Shown here piece by piece: positions 13,001 to 24,100 of a stretch of DNA of 64,000 nucleotides (positions are counted from its first letter, which is position 1; every line of letters begins with the position of its first letter). The translations under genes were made by a program, and so were the position numbers. Location of the stretch: contig RQOL01000906.1 of NCBI GenBank assembly GCA_013076295.1, forward strand, positions 3,968,001-4,032,000, written 5' to 3'. The notes under the pieces were generated by a model that was not told the origin of the DNA, did no database searches, and saw only the letters and a list, made by a program, of their open reading frames with translations. This DNA comes from Sanderia malayensis (Eukaryota > Cnidaria > Scyphozoa > Semaeostomeae > Pelagiidae).

Positions 13001-16000
13001 GTATAGGCATCAAACATGGGTGAAAGATGCTACAGCAAAACCCACATATAAGAACAAATGGATTAACAACCTCCAGGACGAAATTTCTGCTCAAAACAAT
13101 GAAAGAAACAATAGCCTATTGTGTTTGAGCAATAGAACAAACAATAGTCCATTGTTTTTAACAATAGGCTGGATGCAGACCCGCAGGTTCTTATATATAC
13201 GAGATTTTACTATACTGTACGAGGTGTGAACCTAGACTTTCTACATTGCGTCCCTGTGCCTCGCTCGTAACTCGCTCAACACAGGGAAAACGAACGAGCA
13301 AAAGAAGCGAGGCACAGGGACGCAATATAGCGAGTCTAGTCTGAACCTACTTGAAGAAGGCATCATGTAATTTCTGGTAGTCGATATCGATTTTTCCAAG
13401 TTTTGGTCGCACCTGTTGACGGAGAAATGAACAATTGATACAAGCGTTGCAATCGCAGAAGAAACAATAGATTATGAGGTGGAAATACAAAAGCTTTACA
13501 ACAATAGATTCGAAAAAACAATGGATTTCATACGTACCTTTGCTCTTTGCTTTGATTTCATTGTCTTTGCATCTTCCTATAAATTTAATTTAATAAAAAG
13601 CAACCATGAGAATATTAATAAGATGAAAATGCATCAAACCATTTTAATCACCTCTGGATATTTTTGTGTGACTATAAAGATACATAAAGGTGAATATTTC
13701 CAGGGGGTAATGAGCTGAGAAAGAATCACAAACTTTTTCCTGCATTGCAGCTCTCATTTCCATAATACCAGTGTTCTAAAACGAAGAAATATTTTAAATA
13801 ATCATTGCTCAGATCAAACATAATGCCTCTTGTTGCCTGAAAGATTGAGAAATATTGAATAGCGAGCAAGACCTTTATAAACTCAGGAAGCTCAAAGGGT
13901 GGTTTAACAAAACCTCTTTTTCCCTGGAAAAAAAGAAAAAAGAAAATTATATACAGATTATCGAATGGGATTAGATTATACATACACTTAAAAAGGAGAA
14001 AACAATATATATCCCAGACACAAGATTCAAATACACTTGACTACAAATAAAATATAATTAAAATAACTAGAAATGTTTATCAATTAATTTATCATTTATC
14101 CATGCATATCAATAACATAAAGGTGGATATATAAAAGCTACATTTTGATATGCAATATGAAAGCAATTCTGTACACAAAGATACACCATGACCAATGATT
14201 ACATCATTACCTGAAGATATTTCCTCTTGAAGCACCAATGTCTTGGTACAGGTACAGTATTACGGTATGCCTGTTGGATAGAAAAGAAACTATTAATGAG
14301 CATTTGACATTTCTCTGCAATCTCCTTTGCCAGATACATTAACTGCAGTTGAAAGAACTACAGAAATGGGAAGAACATTCACCTTGAGATGTACAAGAAG
14401 CTTTGGATCTTTGGCGTTCACATCATGCATTTCAACAACATCAGGACGTGGGACAAGCTATCAAATATGGAAACAACACAAATATTTAATAAATTAGCAA
14501 GTTGAAGCCTGTAGAATAACAAATGGACTCAGATAAATTATTACTACTTAACTTGAATGACAAAGCCTGACTGGTTTTCAAAATATCTTGTTTGTATTTG
14601 AGCACAAGACGTTTGAAACATGCAAATCCTGTTTTAACACCAAGATAAACCAGTCACAATGCTACAACAAACAGGTTTTAATAGCCAAACAAACCTGTTT
14701 CAATTGTGCCACAGTTAATCGGCTTTCTCTTTTCATTTTCTTCTTTGATTTCTTTGGCTCGTCATTATTCTGCCGAATAAAATATGAGGCATACAAAAAT
14801 CATTCAATAGATAAAGAATGAATCATAAAAATTGCTAGAATGAGTTTACAATTTGAAATACCTTTTCCATGTCCTCATCATCTTCATCTTCTTCAAAAAT
14901 TGGATCCCTTTCCTGGACTTTTGGAGCTACAACCTAAGGTAATGAAACATGATATCAATTCCAGTTTTTATACATAATGTGAATAACTAATAGCCTGACC
15001 AGAAACTACAGTAAACTACCCATGTACTCCTTGTATTGCACTAGCTCTGCATTACGTTGCATTACATACTTTTTCTTCTGCCTTGATCTCCTCTTTTATC
15101 TTTGCTGGAACTGCATCTGCCAACTAAAAAACAATCCAAAAGGTAAAACGAAACAATTAAGATAATCAAAATAAAAGATTAGAATGAGCAATAAACAATA
15201 TTTGGATGATCAATAGAAAGCGCTAAGACTCTCAGAATTACGTTCTTAAATACAAGCTGTCTAATAGTTAGAGCCCATTAAAATTCACCTTAAAAGCTTC
15301 GAAGATCTTTGCAAATGATGCATAATTTGGATCCCCTGATAATTTTGAAAAGTCTTCCGGTACATATTCAATTTCAGGTCCATCGTCAACAAGAACCGAC
15401 TTTTCTTCTACAGTCTATAAAATGTTCACAATAAATAGATTAGAATTGAATTTGGACACATTCACCTTGTGCAAACTTTTTAATAATGATAATAGCAAAT
15501 AAAAGAAAATTCTTAAAAATTGTTTCACAAAATTAACGAAACCTTTTCTTCTTTTTGTTTTCTGTTTTTATTCTTTTTCTTTTTTTTCTTCTTCTTTTTT
15601 CCTTTGTCTTTCAAATTCTAAAATAAAACCAAAGACAGCATATAAAAAAGCCTCAATATTAAACCAATCCTCTTGACAACAAGATGTAAATTGTAATACC
15701 AAAAATGCTTTGTACTAACTTCTTTATTTTCAACATCATCTTTTATTTCTTCATCTTCTACCACATCTTCTTCAATACTCTTAACTTCCTCTATTTCTTC
15801 TTCATATTTCATTTTATTTTCAATTTCTACTTGACCTTGACCATCAGTTTCTACATCTTTTATTTCACCATCTTTTCCTTCCCCTTCATTCATTTTATCA
15901 TTTTCCTCAACAACTTCCAGCTGTTCTTCTTCAATTTCATTTTTATCTTCGCTTTCCTCAACTTTTTCCTCTTCCACTGTTTTTTCCTCATCCTTCTTTT

Positions 16001-16409
16001 CTTCTACATTTTCCATTTCAACAACACCTTTGTCTTTCAAATCCTTATCACCATCTTCAGTTTTACTTGAGGATGAAATTACTGTGTCAGTTTCAGGCCC
16101 TGTAGTATCTGTAATAAAAATATCGTCTAACAATATATAAGCTGAAATCGATCATAAATAAATTGACTAACATGTCATCCTTGTTTCATCCCAAAGGAGT
16201 TTAATCCCAATAGATCAAAAGTTCTTTATTCATTTCACGACTGGCCTAATCTCAATAGCCTTCACACAACTATCTTATCCATCATCATTCTCTAACTCGG
16301 TATTCTCAAGATAGTCAGTTAATATATAATATAGATAATGATAACTCGTAATTCTTTAACTACCTTGCTTTTTTTGCTCTTCGCCTTTCTCGTTCTCAAT
16401 TACAGCCAT
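10003..16409 (-). CDS. SF3B2: Splicing factor 3B subunit 2 (SF3B2/SAP145)
   Basis: Subunit of the U2 snRNP SF3B complex that contacts the branch region and binds SF3B4 in the nucleus. About 23 exons. Exon 1 (16364-16409, MAVIENEKGEEQKKQ) joins exon 2 (15720-16108) in frame. An acidic Glu/Asp/Lys region (15.7-16.1 kb) and a poly-Lys exon (15542-15618) follow, then the DUF382/PSP core: RHWCFKRKYLQGKRG (14.2/13.9 kb), KPPFELPEFIK, KIDIDYQKLHDAFFK (13.4 kb), TIHGDLYYEGKEFE (12.6/12.4 kb), PPPWLIAMQRYGPPPSYP (11.9 kb), FGYHAGGWGKPPVDETGKPL (11.6 kb), DRTPWGELE and SSVPAGLETPDIIELRK (10.9 kb). The C-terminus is DLSDMVAEHAAKK...SKKYKDFKF, stop at 10003-10005. Length is about 700 aa against about 895 in human: the N-terminal SAP domain and proline-rich part are missing from this model. 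A 15-base micro-exon lies at 10578-10592. Introns hold family A and B MITEs. Confidence 0.95.
12784..12937. mobile_element. MITE family A, SF3B2 intron copy 1
   Basis: The left arm TACAGTAAAAACTCGCATAT and right arm ATATGCAGGGTTTTACTGTA are complementary, with AAGAACC next to each. The core holds GACAATAGGCTATTGTTTTG. TA at each border suggests a Tc1/mariner-like target. Confidence 0.8.
13030..13217. mobile_element. MITE family A, SF3B2 intron copy 2 (opposite orientation)
   Basis: Arms ACAGCAAAACCCACATATAA and TATATACGAGATTTTACTAT; core AAACAATAGCCTATTGTG and AACAATAGGCTGGATGCAGA, the reverse complement of the 12.8 kb copy's core. Only about 100 bp separate the two copies, so this intron could form a long hairpin in the pre-mRNA. 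Confidence 0.75.
13232..13339. mobile_element. MITE family B, SF3B2 intron copy
   Basis: The left arm (CTAGACTTTCTACATTGCGT) and the right arm (ACGCAATATAGCGAGTCTAG) are near-perfect complements. GTCCCTGTGCCTCGCT and its complement lie just inside. Same family as 1817-1922. Confidence 0.8.
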
Positions 16410-16870
16410 GTTGAGAAGTATGAAAATAATCCAAACATTGGAACATGTGGGGCAGGGGCATGCTTTGTTTCCTGCGCAGTAACCAATAATTTTCTACTAC
16501 ACACTCCGCCCACCTTTTGGACATTCCACTGTATGCCCTTATGGACCCTTATATCCTTGAATTTGCCCCCTGGGGCTGTATGTTGTCCATATTTTTCGAT
16601 GGGGGCTTCTTCAAGGAAGGCCTTATAGAAGGGGGGCTTATAAAATAATTTGAAACATGCCACGTAAAACAATCATTTTCAATGCGATATTTCATACTAC
16701 ATGATGTGACATGTGAAGAAGCTTACAAATTGTGCAATGGTTCTGCAATCCATCCGCATTAAAACGACTAAACATTGCACAGGCTTAAAGTTTGTTTTCA
16801 TGCTAGCTCGTGCAAATTTCTGGGAACTATAAACCGTATGCTATTATACATTTCCCATGCTTTTTATATA
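16410..16870. other. Intergenic stretch upstream of SF3B2
   Basis: No convincing exon. Short open frames on both strands lack splice support and similarity. A pyrimidine/purine-rich area (16500-16640, with CCCCCTGGGGC and GGGGGCTTATAAAA) resembles a worn inverted-repeat element. SF3B2's promoter should lie here. A missing SAP-domain exon was sought on the minus strand and not found. Confidence 0.5.
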
Positions 16871-16879
16871 CAAAGGCCT

Positions 16880-17290
16880 TTTAAAGGAATTTTTTCTGAC
16901 ATGAGGCAATTTTTTTGCTACTCAAATTTAGGAGTATTCTTGTACTTTTTATCTGCCATCTCCATGGGTTGCCTGTACTTTTCTGCATTATCTTGCATTT
17001 TCTCCCTCGAGGTTTTGGCATACTTGAACCAATACAAAAGAAATACACCTTGTATTGTAACGAATTTTCCAGATCCACGAAATAAATCGCTGGTTCCCAA
17101 AAGTCAGGGTGAAAAATCTTTGTTTTTTGCCATTCAACGTTTTTCATGCATATCAATTTTTCATTATAAATATCAAGGGAACAAGAGATTTTTACTTTCG
17201 GTTCTTTGTTTTTATTCTTATGTTTCACAATCGTTATTTGTTATTATGCAATTGCATCAACAGTATGCGAAAATAAGTTTCGTATCTATC
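16880..17290 (-). pseudogene. Remnant of a Cys-less pentameric channel gene (LGIC family)
   Basis: On the minus strand, the complement of about 17066-17110 encodes FWEPAIYFVDLEN, the ligand-binding-domain motif of LGIC-1 and LGIC-3. It is followed almost at once, in another frame, by IQGVFLLYW (about 17010-17050), the fourth membrane helix of LGIC-3, and then a charged tail (KTSREKMQDNAEKYR...) to a stop. Everything between (loop, M1-M3) is deleted. The sequence before the motif (17115-17290) resembles the 5' flanks of LGIC-1 (about 20.73-20.83 kb) and LGIC-3 (about 27.6-27.7 kb). It therefore looks like an internally deleted, frameshifted copy rather than a gene. Confidence 0.75.
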
Positions 17291-17299
17291 GATTTTCCT

Positions 17300-18026
17300 C
17301 ATTTGGAACCCGATGAATTGCATGAAATTCTTTTCTTAATTTGTTTGAGGAGACAGAAAAACACATTTCGGTTATATTTCAATTATCTATCTTAATGCCA
17401 TATTGCCGCGAACTCACTTCGTTTCATAATTGTTTAGGTGCATTATTTGAAAAATTTTCGCATCTCACCGATTCCGGTCTAGTTACTTTATTTGCTTTAT
17501 CCTCACGCGTGTTTTTTCTTTTAATTTGGTTGCTTGCGCAAATTTCCTCTCTGATTTTATCAATTCTTGCATAGTCTTTCCTTATACAACCCTCTACCAG
17601 CCACTTGGGGGGGGGACCCAACTAAGGGTCTTAATACGCGGCTTTACGCTGGTCTGTTCTGAGTGGCTGGATCTGGGGGCCTTCTTCTAACAATTTAGCT
17701 GTTTGTAACCATCTTTTTCCTTTCCTATTTACGTAGTCTCTGGTCCTGCCATTCTCCACTTACCTATTGTGCGTTCAACACAACAACTTACCAAGAACGG
17801 GAAAAAGTAATGATGTGATCTCAATGGAAGGCCTGCAGATCCGGCCGCGCAGAGCCAGTTAGTGAGCCTCAATCGCATCAGGGGAGGTGAGGTCTAGCCA
17901 TCAGGATTCGGGCTCTCTGCTTGCTCTAAAACCTCTTCGAGTGCCTCTTCGATTTGCTCCGATTTTAGAATGTTTAACTCATTAGCGGGATTCACGCCCC
18001 AACTTGCTACGCAGTACAACGACTAC
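17300..18026. other. Intergenic stretch, no gene seen
   Basis: No exon with splice sites and no recognised motif on either strand. The G run at about 17607-17614 and the GC-richer part near 17820-17950 do not match any other repeat seen in the window. Confidence 0.5.
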
Positions 18027-18027
18027 A

Positions 18028-18112
18028 GTGGAACCTCCATTAACGGATACCTCTATAATACGGACACCTCTCTACAATGGACAAAGATGTTGTATGGAGG
18101 TTCCACTGTATT
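18028..18112. mobile_element. 85-bp MITE with 17-bp terminal repeats
   Basis: Left TACAGTGGAACCTCCAT and right ATGGAGGTTCCACTGTA are perfect complements at the two ends of an 85-bp element; TA at the borders fits a Tc1/mariner/pogo-type target. The internal ACGGATACCTCTATAATACG is unrelated to the other MITEs here. Confidence 0.8.
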
Positions 18113-18901
18113 TTCAATGGAGAATGTTCTCCATTAGCACAATCTGTTTCATTGCAATTTGCGACTGCTTATATACATTCTAGATGAGAAATTTTCCATC
18201 ACAGTAGAAAATGATGAAAGTATTGCAAAAAGTGATTATAATGGACTAAAAAACAGCTTGTAACACATAAATAAACACAGCATGCACACCAAAACAAATG
18301 CAAGAAAGGAAAACAGTAGCAAGTTTATTACATTTGACTGACAGAATTAAGCGGGAAATTGTTAATTCAAAGGAAGGCTTTATCCCTCGCATTGTCATCT
18401 GCCACGCAGCACAATAACTATTTTCCATGGAGAATGTTCTCCTCAGCACAATTTGTTTCATTGCAATTGGCGATTGCTTATATACATTTTCTAGATGAGA
18501 AATTTTCCAATACAGTAGAAAATGATGAAAGTATTACAAAAAGTGATTATAAAAAAGATCAGCAATATTCAGCGGTAAGTTTCTAAATACTACATGCTAC
18601 CATTATAAGTTTAATACCAAAACATACTATACTAGAGCTCGTTAAAGCAAGCAGGATTACAATATTGTGATACTTTTGCAAGCTGGTCTAATAAGATCAA
18701 AGTTCATTATGCAGATATATGTTGCGTTTTTAAGTAAACTGTCTTCAATTGATTAAACACGTGTGTGATAAAAGTTAGTTTTCACATAACTTCAGGCACA
18801 GCAACGACGCACCAACCTTTTTTTGTGAAGGAGCTAAAAAGAAAAATTGTCATAAATTTAAATATGAAAACTCACTTGATATTGATACGATTTTAGAATG
18901 A
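18113..18901 (+). pseudogene. Decayed duplicate of AVEN exons 6-7 with a tandem repeat
   Basis: This segment parallels 24.68-25.65 kb. It contains two copies of AVEN exon 6, each after ATTCTAG or TTTCTAG acceptors. The first (about 18184-18240) runs into ATGGACTAAAAAAC and loses frame. The second (about 18496-18574) is intact, encoding DEKFSNTVENDESITKSDYK and ending at GCG|GTAAGT. Further on, about 18797-18901 aligns with AVEN exon 7 but is scrambled, keeping only SLDIDTILE and a stop where the functional gene has DDLEDWLDTILK. No upstream AVEN exons exist here. It sits just 3' of LGIC-1, exactly as real AVEN exons 6-7 sit 3' of LGIC-3. Confidence 0.8.
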
Positions 18902-19040
18902 AGAAATTTTGACGCATCAAATTTACACCAGCGTTCTTATTTTTGTCATTCTTTTTGCTCTTGTACTTCTTTCTGTTCTACTTGTGGCCTTTAAGTTTTT
19001 GCACTTTGTACATCTTTTTATGCTTTTTGATTTTATCTCT

Positions 19041-20555
19041 TCAACTTTTAGTATACCTCCCCCAATACGAAAGGAATACAACTTGTATTGTAATGAATAT
19101 CATCAAGAGAATCCCAAAGCTCCACCATTCAAACATTCTCACTGCATGAGGCTTGTATGAATGCATCATCCCACATATCCCGTTTTGAACTGCCATAAAA
19201 AACTGGAACACCATGGAAGCCAGAATATGTGAATCAATCACTGTCGGTGTTGGCGTTTGTGGAATGTATCCATTGACAACATACTTCAAAGCAACGGACG
19301 TAAGAAGCAGTGTCAGTGAAATTTGAATTCTCTCACCCGGGATGTCTGCACCGACTGTATGGATAGAGAACGTGAGAGCTGTAATCAAAGCCATGATCAA
19401 TGCTATGTTGTACAGAAAGAAATTGTACTTTCGACGAGCGTACATCTTGAACTTGTACAGTGGGTATGTATTTGGAGATGTTGACATTGTTTCTTCATCT
19501 TCCTTCTTGTCACAATACTCTTTCTTTGTAAATTTTTTTTCAGTGAGAACATACTTCTGAAGATCCCATTCCTTTTTAGAAGCGAAATTCCACGTGCGAA
19601 TGTTGTTCTTTCTGTCCATGATGAATTCAATTTCCGAGATATCCCAATGTGACGTCACTGTGACAGTAAGTCTTTGATAATCAAATGGGAAATGTTGAAC
19701 ATCCATGTCCACATTGAATGTTCCCTTGACGTGGTAATAGAACTCTGCTTGAGTATCGTTTCTCTCCTGAAAAATATCAGAGTTATACGAACTCTAATTC
19801 ATTACTTGTCATTTATCAGTGTTCAACTTAATTACTGGTCAACAATTATTGATTGTTAATCATTTGTTATTGATCATGATTGCTAATCAATGACTAATAA
19901 TCAAACACACCAATATATGCTATAAAATTACATTTTCTAAAATTACGATATAGTATACCTTTGGTATTGTTTCATTTCTTTCGTATGTCTCTATGTTTTC
20001 CAGATCGACAAAATAAATCGCTGGTTCCCAACAATTTTCTCCCCATTTGATTTCGTCCTTTTTCCCAATAAATTTCTTTATGTTTACGTCATTCCATCGC
20101 AAAGAAAGATAAAATTCACAACTGAATTTTTGTTTTACAGGATCTATATCTCCGACTGCCACGACACTAATTCTGGTAAGAACTTCTTTTTTGGACTGGT
20201 GTTCCTTTTTTATTTCATCACTCAACCAAAACATTGGAGCTGGTCTGGCTCGAGTGTTTTCTTCAATTGCTTGCATCTTCTTCTTGATTGCGTCGACAGT
20301 TTCAAACTTATTCTCGATTTTTTCCTCAACATTTTGAAGCTTATTCTTAATTGCTTCAACAGGTGCAAGATTCTTTTTGATCGTTTCATCAACATTTTGA
20401 AGCTTATTCTCAATTGCATCAACAGTCTCAAACTTCTTCTCGACAACCTGAAGCTTACTGTTGATTTTTTCACATGTTTCCGCGATTCTTTCAATGGTCC
20501 CAAGGGTTTTCTCCTTCGCGTCAACAGCCCCAACATTTGTATTGTTGGCATCCAT
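19041..20555 (-). CDS. LGIC-1: Cys-less pentameric ligand-gated channel with N-terminal coiled coil
   Basis: Two exons (19959-20555 and 19041-19766, phase 0), 440 aa. The start is the ATG complementary to 20553-20555 (MDANNTNVG). Residues ~15-95 are a Lys/Glu-rich heptad region with repeated (V/A)xAIxNKLQNVxE units. The ligand-binding domain follows: RISVVAVGDIDPVKQKF, FYLSLRW, WEPAIYFVDLEN, then HFPFDYQRL where animal Cys-loop receptors have FPFDxQxC. Both loop cysteines are absent, as in bacterial pLGICs. Four membrane helices follow: M1 (FFLYNIALIMALITALTFSI), M2 (ERIQISLTLLLTSVALKYVV, with Glu at -1' and Leu at 9'), M3 (ILASMVFQFFMAVQNGI) and M4 (WWSFGILLMIFITIQVVFLS). No signal peptide is visible. 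Divergent from AVEN (587 bp between starts). Likely an ion channel; ligand unknown. The Glu before M2 hints at cation selectivity (inference). Confidence 0.88.
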
Positions 20556-21142
20556 TTCCAATGGTGGAATTCAAGTTCAAGTTTCTTACTGGGTTAGTAG
20601 TTTTTATCTGAGTACCTTGATGTTGCAGGTCACAGCTCGACAGATCTACTGCAGATAGATAGTCTGCTATGGTATTTATCACCATGCATAACACAATAAA
20701 AAGGGAAAATTATGTCTTTGATTTTGCTATTCAACTTTGTTGATGCATATAAAATTGACAATGTAATGAATATCAAAGAACAAACAAATTTTTACTTTCG
20801 GTTCCTCGTTTTTGTTGCCAATAAGTTTCGTTTCATGAGTCATCTTTATAAATATAAATATCTTGACGGGTCCTTTTGGAGGGGCTGAAAAGGGGGCGAA
20901 AAAAGGAGGGGCTGACGAGGACCAACGTCACTTGCAGCGCAGGAGCCAGGAAAGCTCCTCCGCACCACACCTTATTCTTTTTTCCTTCTTCTTCTGCTGC
21001 CGCTGCCCAGTAAAGCTCCCCCTCCAAAATCACAATTTCAACTAATTCAATCGTAATTTTAGCATAACACACTGCGTAATTGGAAAGTATTGTTGAAAAT
21101 TTAGAACACTGAATTCAAATAGTTATAAATGCTAAATATACA
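20556..21142. promoter_or_regulatory. Shared divergent promoter region of LGIC-1 and AVEN
   Basis: The head-to-head start codons leave 587 bp for both promoters. The stretch at about 20730-20830 (ATTCAACTTTGTTGATGCATA ... TTTTTACTTTCGGTTCCTCG, a few bases apart) recurs upstream of LGIC-3 and of the channel remnant. A GC-richer purine tract (about 20870-20960) lies nearer AVEN. No TATA box is obvious. Confidence 0.5.
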
Positions 21143-24100
21143 ATGCCAAAACGAAAAAGTTCTAATGCTCGAGCTACCACAAGAGAGGTGACAGATAGGG
21201 GCAAAAATGGGCAAAAGCCAGTCAGGCCCAAAACTCAACAAGATACAAGTGTGAAGGCATGCAGCGATTTGGGCGAGAAAAGTGCCCAGCCAGGAATACA
21301 CGTTGAAATAAAGGTAAATTATATTGATAATTGTATACCTCGCGTATCAATAAAAGATATTTTATATAAGATATGTTTGTTTTTATTTTTGTAAAGCTAT
21401 TTTTTACCTTCAGGAAAAAGATACAACAAAGTTCCAGCAAAGAAAGTATAAGTCGCGAACCATTGAAGACAACTGGGCCAGATACGATGAAGGTAACTGA
21501 TTTATATTCTCAGAAGAGAGAACCCCGTTTTCTTTTCAAAAATTATTTATAATCCCAAGAGATGGTTTAATGCTAAATCAATTGAATTATTATCAACAAT
21601 AATTTTTCCAGATAATGCTGACACTCCTGATGCTAAGTTCGCAAATGCAGGTGCAGATTTCGAAGACCTCGTCTCTCAATCGGGTGAGTGAGTTTAATTG
21701 TTGCATTTGCTTATTTCCTTTTATTTCATCTCTTTGAACAGAGCTGGTAGTTTTGAAAGTTGTTTTATAGACTAAAGACATACAGTTTATTTTTCTTGAT
21801 TTCAGGTACACAGACTTCATCATTTGCATTCCAAGATGAATTGGATTGGAATTTAAGCATGGTTGAAGAAACTCCAGTGAAAACTCTTTCAAAGAATCAA
21901 ACTTTACTGAATATTGACTTACAAAGGATAGCAAAATCTTTAGATCAGATAAATAGTTCTGAAAAACTTGCATTGTCTCCCACAGTAAGTGATAATTATT
22001 GATTTCTTGAAGGCATTGGTACTTTTTTTCCAAGATTATGAAAATGTTTTTAAACTATTTCATTCACAACTTTGTTACATAATTTTGCAGCTTGAAATAA
22101 TCAGTAAAGTTGGTTTCTCATGGCATGGAGAGTATCTTGAAAAAATGAAGAATGAGACACCCACTTCTAAAGATTTTTGTGAAACTCAGTCATCTGGTTC
22201 AGCATCTCCAATAGAGTGGTGTTATGATGATGGTGATGACATTTTTAATTGCAAGGGTGTTGTGACCAATTGTCTTGAAAAAATCTCACAAAAGCATGGC
22301 AACCTGATAGAGCACCATGCACATACTGGTGGCACTTTAAAAGGCTCTGAGCTGAGTACAAAGGAGACAAGTGTCTCTTGTGGAAAGAAAACAAAAGATA
22401 GTATGAAATTAGAGGAACTGAAATTGGAAATTTGTGAAATTGAGCATGCTGACAGCAAGAAAGCAGAAGAAACAAAAGATGATGAATTAGATTTCCTGTT
22501 ATCAATATCAATGCCACAAAAAGGTAAGCAATTACATTATACTTTTAAATACAAAAAATATTGTAGAAAATACATAAATGTTGCACAAAATTATCAAATT
22601 TTAACATGGTCTACTCAAAAATTAGCTAAAAATTGCATAAACAGGCTAAAAAGGTTGCAAATGATTTAAAAAATAAGTGTATGGTTCATATTCTATTAGC
22701 CAATCCACTTCTGGTTGGATCTCTCTTGACAAGACGCTTCCATTTGAGTTTCGCTTTTTTCCAATGGCTGCGTACTCTTGGCCTGTGTCTACCCGAATTG
22801 TCAGAATCAAAAGAATAAACCGAGTTTTGACGGCTTGCGGATAAGGGATTGGCCGACTGTGGCACAATGAGCTGATTATAGTGAGCACTGATCTCTTTGA
22901 CTGCGTCCCTCAGTTTTTGGTACTCCCTTTCGTGCTTACGGATAAGATGTCTTGCGCTTTTTGTGTACACAAACCAATAGCACCCGAATACGATGTGTAT
23001 GAGAGAGAAGGCCAAGAGCAGAACAGCAAAGCTCAGCCATTCAAACAATGATAACACGGCAGGCTTGCTCACGTGAAGCAGTGCAGAGATTGCATTTTGA
23101 ACTGCCATGAAAAACTGAAACATCATGCAAGTGATGATGAACTTATCAAGTACTGTGGGGTACGGGACTTGCGGAACAAACGTGTTCACCACATATTTCA
23201 AAGCGATGGATGTGAGAAGAAGCGTGAGGGATATTTGAATTCGTTCAGCCGGCATGCTTGCGTCAACTGTGTATGCTGTGAATGTGAGAGCTGTTATCAA
23301 ATCCATGATAAGCGCAACATTGTACACGTAATAGCCGTACTTTCTTCGTGCATGCATTTTGACCTTGTAGACGGGAAAAACATTGTTGGATGCAGCAGGC
23401 TCCTTTTGTGTATACGTGCTTTCTGTGAGAACATGGGGTTGAAGATCCCATTCATTTCTACCCGTGAAATTCCATGTTCGGATGTTGTCATCTCTCTCCG
23501 GATCATTGTGCAATGAGACAAGCTCCCATTTCCAACTTGTTGTCAATGTTAGCGACAGTGTTTGGTAATCAAAGGGGAAATACGTTATATCCAGCACCTC
23601 TTTGAATGTTCCTCTGATCAGATAATAGAACATGACTTCGGGATTACCTCCTTCCTGTAAAAGATATGAATAATAACATGATTGACATTGCTGTTTACTA
23701 ATTTGTCAATCAAACTTGCTTTGGGTGAATTTTCAGAGATTTATCCCTGGTGGTGGAACATATTCTGTCTTACCATATGCAATACACGTTTGTTTCATAA
23801 GAAACCACTTTATAAGAAACTTACCAGTAGAATTTGTGCTCAATTACAATAGATTCCTTTGTTCTATTGGTTTCCTTAACAATAGAAAATTTAAGAAACT
23901 TTTACTAGTAGGGCTTGAGCTAGATTTCTTATAAAATAAAAAAACGTGTAATGTCTTGTCAATCATTAATAATCAACAGCCACTGATCAGAAATCAATCA
24001 TTAAAGATCAAGGTTATAAAATGTATTATAACGAACCGTTCTTGGTGGGCACAACGTTTCATTCCTTTCATACTTTTCGACATCAACAAGATCGACAAAG

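Noticed and set aside
15705..16070. 121-aa Phe/Ile-rich plus-strand open frame
   Set aside because: Antisense of the acidic Glu/Lys region of SF3B2 exon 2; complement of GAA/GAG codons gives TTC/CTC.
16775..17395. 206-aa plus-strand open frame, many hydrophobic residues
   Set aside because: It is the antisense of the channel remnant (minus-strand FWEPAIYFVDLEN and M4 motifs lie within it); no plus-strand family features.
18246..18461. Minus-strand open frame present in each ~320-bp repeat unit
   Set aside because: Exists only because the repeat is repeated; carries no motif, and the plus strand of the same unit holds AVEN exon 6.
20130..20597. 155-aa plus-strand open frame over LGIC-1
   Set aside because: Antisense shadow of the coiled-coil exon; no start context or splice sites.
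23073..23516. 147-aa Cys-rich plus-strand open frame
   Set aside because: Lies opposite LGIC-2 exon 2, whose motifs are unmistakable on the minus strand.
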